Below are positions 6,490 to 8,821 of a DNA stretch of 8,821 nucleotides, one piece after another. Positions within the stretch are counted from its first letter, which is position 1. Every line of letters starts with the position of its first letter. The translations under genes were made by a program, and so were the position numbers. Source of the stretch: JBFWIL01 sp050256015 (GTDB lineage: Bacteria > Bacteroidota > Bacteroidia > Bacteroidales > Prolixibacteraceae); assembly GCA_050256015.1 (NCBI GenBank), contig JBFWIL010000099.1, forward strand, positions 1 through 8,821, written 5' to 3'. The notes below the pieces were generated by a model that worked only from the letters and a program-made list of their open reading frames with translations, did not search any database and had not been told where the DNA came from.

Positions 6490-7704
6490 TCACCGGAGAA
6501 GAATATGATCACCCTTTGCCCATTTTTTTTGCCACTCGGAATATCTGTCCAGCACCTCCAGGGGAGCATAGGAATACCAGCTATAGCCGCTTCTCCTTTC
6601 CCTTCCCAGATCACTTATATGATAAACGATCAGTCTGTCCCGATCACAAAAGATCGGACGTCCGGTATTAAGTTCATAATATCTTGTCCAGATCGGAGGT
6701 GCATTCAGATCATGTACGATCCGTCTGTCAAAGTTATGAACTTTATATTTCGATATATATTTGGGGGCAGTCGGATCATCAATACATCTTGTATTTAATA
6801 TTTTCGATTCGCCGAACCATTTCACGGCTCCCTGCACGGCAGCAATAATCCGGTTATCCGGATGCTCAATGCTCATTAGAAAAAGAACGACGGGGGCACT
6901 TTCACCACTACATAAACAAGGAGGTTCAAAAGTCCGGGCCCAGGCCGGTTTGAGGGTAACCTCGTCATGCTGCTGGCACCAGACCTTACGCTCTCCGTTT
7001 TCAACGATCTGTGTTTTCAGGATGCAGTCCAGTCCTTTTGAAAATGCTGTTTTCACCCATTCACGACGGGCATCATCAACAAAGGAAAAAGACGGGTCTT
7101 TATCCAGGATACGATTAAGCGTATTCATAATTCCGATATAAGCACCATCATTAAAAGTGATATGTGCGCTATAACCGGCATTTCCCGGCAAAAACGGATA
7201 ATACTGGGGCCAGCCGCCATTTCCATACTGGGCGGAAAGAATAAAATCAATTCCTTTCAGACATCCTTCCTTAAATCGTTCCTGATGTGTCAGGGTATAG
7301 GCCTGTGCCAGGTAATCAACCTGCGTGTAGGTTGTTCCGTTATCAAATGTGGTATGCAGAACAGACTTGGTATCCAGTAGTTTTTGTTTTTGTTCGTCAC
7401 TCAAAATAGCACGCATATCGTAATTCTTCGCCCACCCGCCATTACTCTTCTGAAAAAGAAGTATGTTATCAGCAATTTTAATAATCTCTGTTTCTTCATA
7501 CCGGGGCTTATCCGGTAATGGTTGAATGACATATTCATCGGCAAAAAAATCATACCAATGATGAACACTGTCCTCAAAAGGACTTGTGTCTATCTTTACG
7601 GATTCCCTGTTCTTTTCTTCTTTTTGTGCATACACGGACAGATTGCTGCACATCAGGAATACTGATAGAAAAGAGCTAAATAATAATAACGATTTTTTAA
7701 TCAT
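6490..7704 (-). CDS. pelA: Secreted pectate lyase, polysaccharide lyase family 10
   Basis: A 404-residue enzyme (from the ATG at 7704) predicted to cleave polygalacturonate by calcium-dependent beta-elimination. Residues 1-26 form a Sec signal peptide with cleavage likely at VYA-Q. PL10 motifs in order: NGGWAKNYDM (about 88-97), TTFDNGTTYTQVDYLAQAY, QYGNGGWPQYYP, HITFNDGAY, WCQQHDEVTLKPAWARTFEP, PIWTRYYELNTGRPIFCDRD and ERRSGYSWY. Known family members (Cellvibrio Pel10A) use two aspartates for calcium and three arginines in the active site. From memory of that enzyme these map to Asp121, Asp186, Arg341, Arg355 and Arg370, and the 14- and 15-residue spacing of the arginines agrees, so activity is likely. 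A usually conserved segment is altered here (about 259-274, with C263 and C265). The open frame reaches a TTG at 7731 and an ATG at 7713; 7704 is chosen because MIKKSLLLF begins a clean signal peptide and leaves room for the promoter match. It is monocistronic or leads into the sigma gene. Confidence 0.95.
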   Translation of the reverse strand: MIKKSLLLFSSFLSVFLMCSNLSVYAQKEEKNRESVKIDTSPFEDSVHHWYDFFADEYVIQPLPDKPRYEETEIIKIADNILLFQKSNGGWAKNYDMRAILSDEQKQKLLDTKSVLHTTFDNGTTYTQVDYLAQAYTLTHQERFKEGCLKGIDFILSAQYGNGGWPQYYPFLPGNAGYSAHITFNDGAYIGIMNTLNRILDKDPSFSFVDDARREWVKTAFSKGLDCILKTQIVENGERKVWCQQHDEVTLKPAWARTFEPPCLCSGESAPVVLFLMSIEHPDNRIIAAVQGAVKWFGESKILNTRCIDDPTAPKYISKYKVHNFDRRIVHDLNAPPIWTRYYELNTGRPIFCDRDRLIVYHISDLGRERRSGYSWYSYAPLEVLDRYSEWQKKWAKGDHILLR

Positions 7705-7728
7705 AACTGACATGTTTAGTTCAATGTT

Positions 7729-7761
7729 CAAAATTAAATGAATCTTCTATTCTTTTCGAAA
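7729..7761 (-). promoter_or_regulatory. Bacteroidota-type housekeeping promoter candidate for the pectate lyase gene
   Basis: On the minus strand TAATTTTG (7736-7729) matches the Bacteroidota -7 consensus TAnnTTTG exactly. About 21 nt upstream lies TTTC (7761-7758), a three-of-four match to the -33 TTTG element. Transcription would start near 7725-7720 and leave a leader of only about 16-22 nt before the ATG at 7704. The spacing is reasonable and the location fits, but an 8-bp degenerate motif in AT-rich DNA can occur by chance. Confidence 0.5.
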
Positions 7762-7819
7762 GGGTACCTACCCCGAAACCCAATTATTGGTCAATAAATT
7801 AGTCGCTCGGTCCACAAAA

Positions 7820-7850
7820 GTTGCCAACATGTTGTTTATTCCCTGGCAAC
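7820..7850 (-). terminator. Possible weak terminator for the upstream beta-barrel gene
   Basis: Arms GTTGCCA (7820-7826) and TGGCAAC (7844-7850) are perfect complements around a 17-nt loop. On the minus strand the stem is followed directly by TTTTGTGG, a short U-run. It lies 88 nt past the stop of the beta-barrel gene. The large loop and short U-tract make it a weak candidate; the overlapping palindrome CAACATGTTG (7825-7834) offers a competing fold. Confidence 0.35.
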
Positions 7851-7880
7851 CAATTCCCACGAAGCGTCCTGGCGTTTTGT

Positions 7881-7910
7881 CTTGTGTCTTGATACTTGAT
7901 ACTTGTGTCT
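7881..7910. repeat. Four-unit 7-bp tandem repeat (CTTGTGT/CTTGATA)
   Basis: Read on the plus strand, the heptads CTTGTGT (7881-7887), CTTGATA (7888-7894), CTTGATA (7895-7901) and CTTGTGT (7902-7908) follow without gaps, and a partial fifth (CT) starts next. All share CTTG and then vary between two forms in an A-B-B-A order. The array is intergenic and 28 nt past the beta-barrel gene stop. It is too short and too regular to be a CRISPR. I recall similar CTTGATA/CTTGTGT strings between genes in other Bacteroidota, but cannot verify that here. Confidence 0.75.
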
Positions 7911-7937
7911 CTTTTTTAATCGCTGATCGTAATTCAT

Positions 7938-8821
7938 TTAGAATCTTTCATTAATCACACTATTATAAATCGACCCGAAGGTGAAACGCAATCCGATCTC
8001 TCCATTGATTTCATAGGCAGTAGATTGCTTCCTGCGTTTTAAAAGTACATCCTCCAGAGAAGAGTTTTCTCCCATTGGAAGGTAGAGCTGGTCATGGATC
8101 AACTGAGCCTCAATTTCACCATAGATTGAGAATTGTTTAGTCAGCCTGACTGAAAATTTCGAATCCAGGGTTAACCGGTTTTTGGTAAAGTCATGAAAAT
8201 AATTCATTCCTTCAAGACTGGATTCAATGGTACCCCAGGGTTGCACCAGTTCAAGATTCAGTTTTAAAGCTTCATAATATAAAACCTCGCTTGTTTTTTC
8301 ATAAATAGTTTCTTCATTATAAACGTAGGTATGAATACCTGTTTTATACCGAAGGGTAAAAATTTTCCGGTTACTGATATCCCATGGGAAAATATTATAC
8401 TCCATAGCACCGTAGAACCGGAATGCATTCTTAATGTTCAGATAAGTTTTTGATTCATAACCGGCAAATATTCCTGCAGACCAGCGTGTAGTGAGACTCT
8501 TGATATAATTGGCCAATATGTCGCTTTCATTTTGTTTATTCACGATTTTCTCACCATCCTCGAAAAAATTCTCCCGGTCTGTTTGGTAACTTCCTTCAAT
8601 CCGGGTTTTCCAGGCTTCAGTCACTTTTTCAATCCGAATCTCAGAATTGATGGTATATTCACTCTTGCTTTCTTCCTTTTGAAAATCACTGCCTGCTTCA
8701 ATTCTGAAAACCCACTTTTTCCACGGGTCATCCAATTCAATGTTCGTTGAGCGTTCCTTTGTGCTCAAATCAACTTCAACCTGGTCAAAATAATCAGTCT
8801 TTGAATAATATTGCAGAATTC
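7938..8821 (-). CDS. Outer-membrane beta-barrel protein of unknown function (5' part beyond window)
   Basis: The reading frame is open from the window edge to a TAG/TAA-type stop at 7938 (293 visible residues). Its apparent TTG start at 8768 is not the real start, because the frame continues upstream through the edge. The sequence is a series of amphipathic beta-strands rich in aromatic residues and alternating polar positions (for example RWSAGIFAGYES, AMEYNIFPW, FTLRYKTGIHTY, YEALKLNLELVQPWGTIESS, FSIYGEIEAQL), and it ends in a strand with a terminal Phe (INERF), as outer-membrane barrels do. The C-terminal pattern, with LEDVLLKRRKQSTAY then LRFTFGSIYNSVINERF, resembles a conserved Bacteroidota hypothetical family I recall, in which related proteins end in TFGSIFNNVVNPRF. 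No function is established. It is codirectional with the pectate lyase gene but separated by 233 nt with a possible terminator, so a link to pectin use is unproven. Confidence 0.85.
   Translation of the reverse strand, partial: ILQYYSKTDYFDQVEVDLSTKERSTNIELDDPWKKWVFRIEAGSDFQKEESKSEYTINSEIRIEKVTEAWKTRIEGSYQTDRENFFEDGEKIVNKQNESDILANYIKSLTTRWSAGIFAGYESKTYLNIKNAFRFYGAMEYNIFPWDISNRKIFTLRYKTGIHTYVYNEETIYEKTSEVLYYEALKLNLELVQPWGTIESSLEGMNYFHDFTKNRLTLDSKFSVRLTKQFSIYGEIEAQLIHDQLYLPMGENSSLEDVLLKRRKQSTAYEINGEIGLRFTFGSIYNSVINERF

Larger units (their letters stand above)
7705..7937 (-). other. Non-coding gap between the beta-barrel gene and the pectate lyase gene
   Basis: A 233-nt spacer without a credible gene. 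From the beta-barrel side it holds the heptad repeat array (7881-7910), an inverted repeat that may terminate the upstream gene (7820-7850), a small dyad TTATTG-GT-CAATAA (7784-7797), a bulged dyad (TTTCG 7754-7758 and GGGTA 7762-7766, pairing with TACCC 7769-7773 and CGAAA 7774-7778), and the promoter candidate for the lyase. Two of these dyads lie just upstream of the -33 position, where a regulator could act. Confidence 0.5.

Noticed and set aside
6481..6496. Terminator at the lyase stop (CCGG...CCGG)
   Set aside because: The stem is only 4 bp and no U-run follows on the minus strand.
6411..7380. Several short plus-strand open frames across the lyase gene
   Set aside because: The minus-strand PL10 protein explains this DNA fully; the others have no family resemblance.
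7620..7704. Lipoprotein signal in the lyase
   Set aside because: The Cys in FLMCSN lacks a proper lipobox (Met at -1) and lies inside the hydrophobic core; a normal signal peptidase I site VYA-Q follows.
7881..7910. CRISPR-like array
   Set aside because: Units are 7 bp with no spacers, and no cas genes are present.
7938..8768. TTG at 8768 as the start of the beta-barrel gene
   Set aside because: The frame continues open for 17 further codons to the window edge, and the protein would lack a signal peptide, so the gene is 5'-truncated by the window.

Overview
The window looks like part of a Bacteroidota (Bacteroidetes) chromosome. All six supported protein genes are on the minus strand. The evidence for the phylum is a SusC/SusD outer-membrane pair, a SusC with an N-terminal STN domain, a Bacteroidota-style FecR anti-sigma factor with a C-terminal DUF4974-like domain, an exact match to the Bacteroidota -7 promoter motif (TAnnTTTG), and starts that mostly lack Shine-Dalgarno sites. 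No RNA gene, CRISPR array, insertion sequence or credible plus-strand gene was seen; the long plus-strand reading frames are antisense shadows.

Layout in transcription order, from high to low coordinates. (1) 8821-7938: the 3' part of an outer-membrane beta-barrel protein of unknown function. (2) 7937-7705: a non-coding gap with an inverted repeat that may be a weak terminator, a four-unit 7-bp tandem repeat, small dyads, and a promoter-like element for the next gene. (3) 7704-6490: a secreted family PL10 pectate lyase that keeps the expected calcium-binding and catalytic residues. (4) 6489-6314: a non-coding gap holding a perfect 9-bp inverted repeat just upstream of the sigma gene. (5) 6313-5708: an ECF sigma factor. 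(6) 5566-4568: a membrane-spanning FecR-type anti-sigma factor. (7) 4567-4479: a leader with two perfect hairpins. (8) 4478-1167: a SusC-family TonB-dependent transporter with an STN signalling domain. (9) 1122-1: a SusD-family surface lipoprotein, cut by the window start after 374 residues.

The most economical reading is a polysaccharide-utilisation locus aimed at pectin (polygalacturonate). The pectate lyase would cut the polymer, SusD would bind the products at the surface, and SusC would import them using TonB. The SusC STN domain would report substrate passage to FecR across the periplasm, and FecR would then release the ECF sigma factor to raise susC/susD transcription. The lyase has its own housekeeping-type promoter match while susC has none that I can see. 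That fits a model in which the enzyme is made at a basal level and the transporter is induced, but this is inference. Nothing here is a wholly unknown system. The most interesting unexplained parts are the non-coding elements (the hairpin pair before susC, the dyad before the sigma gene, and the heptad array) and the conserved beta-barrel protein at the right edge.
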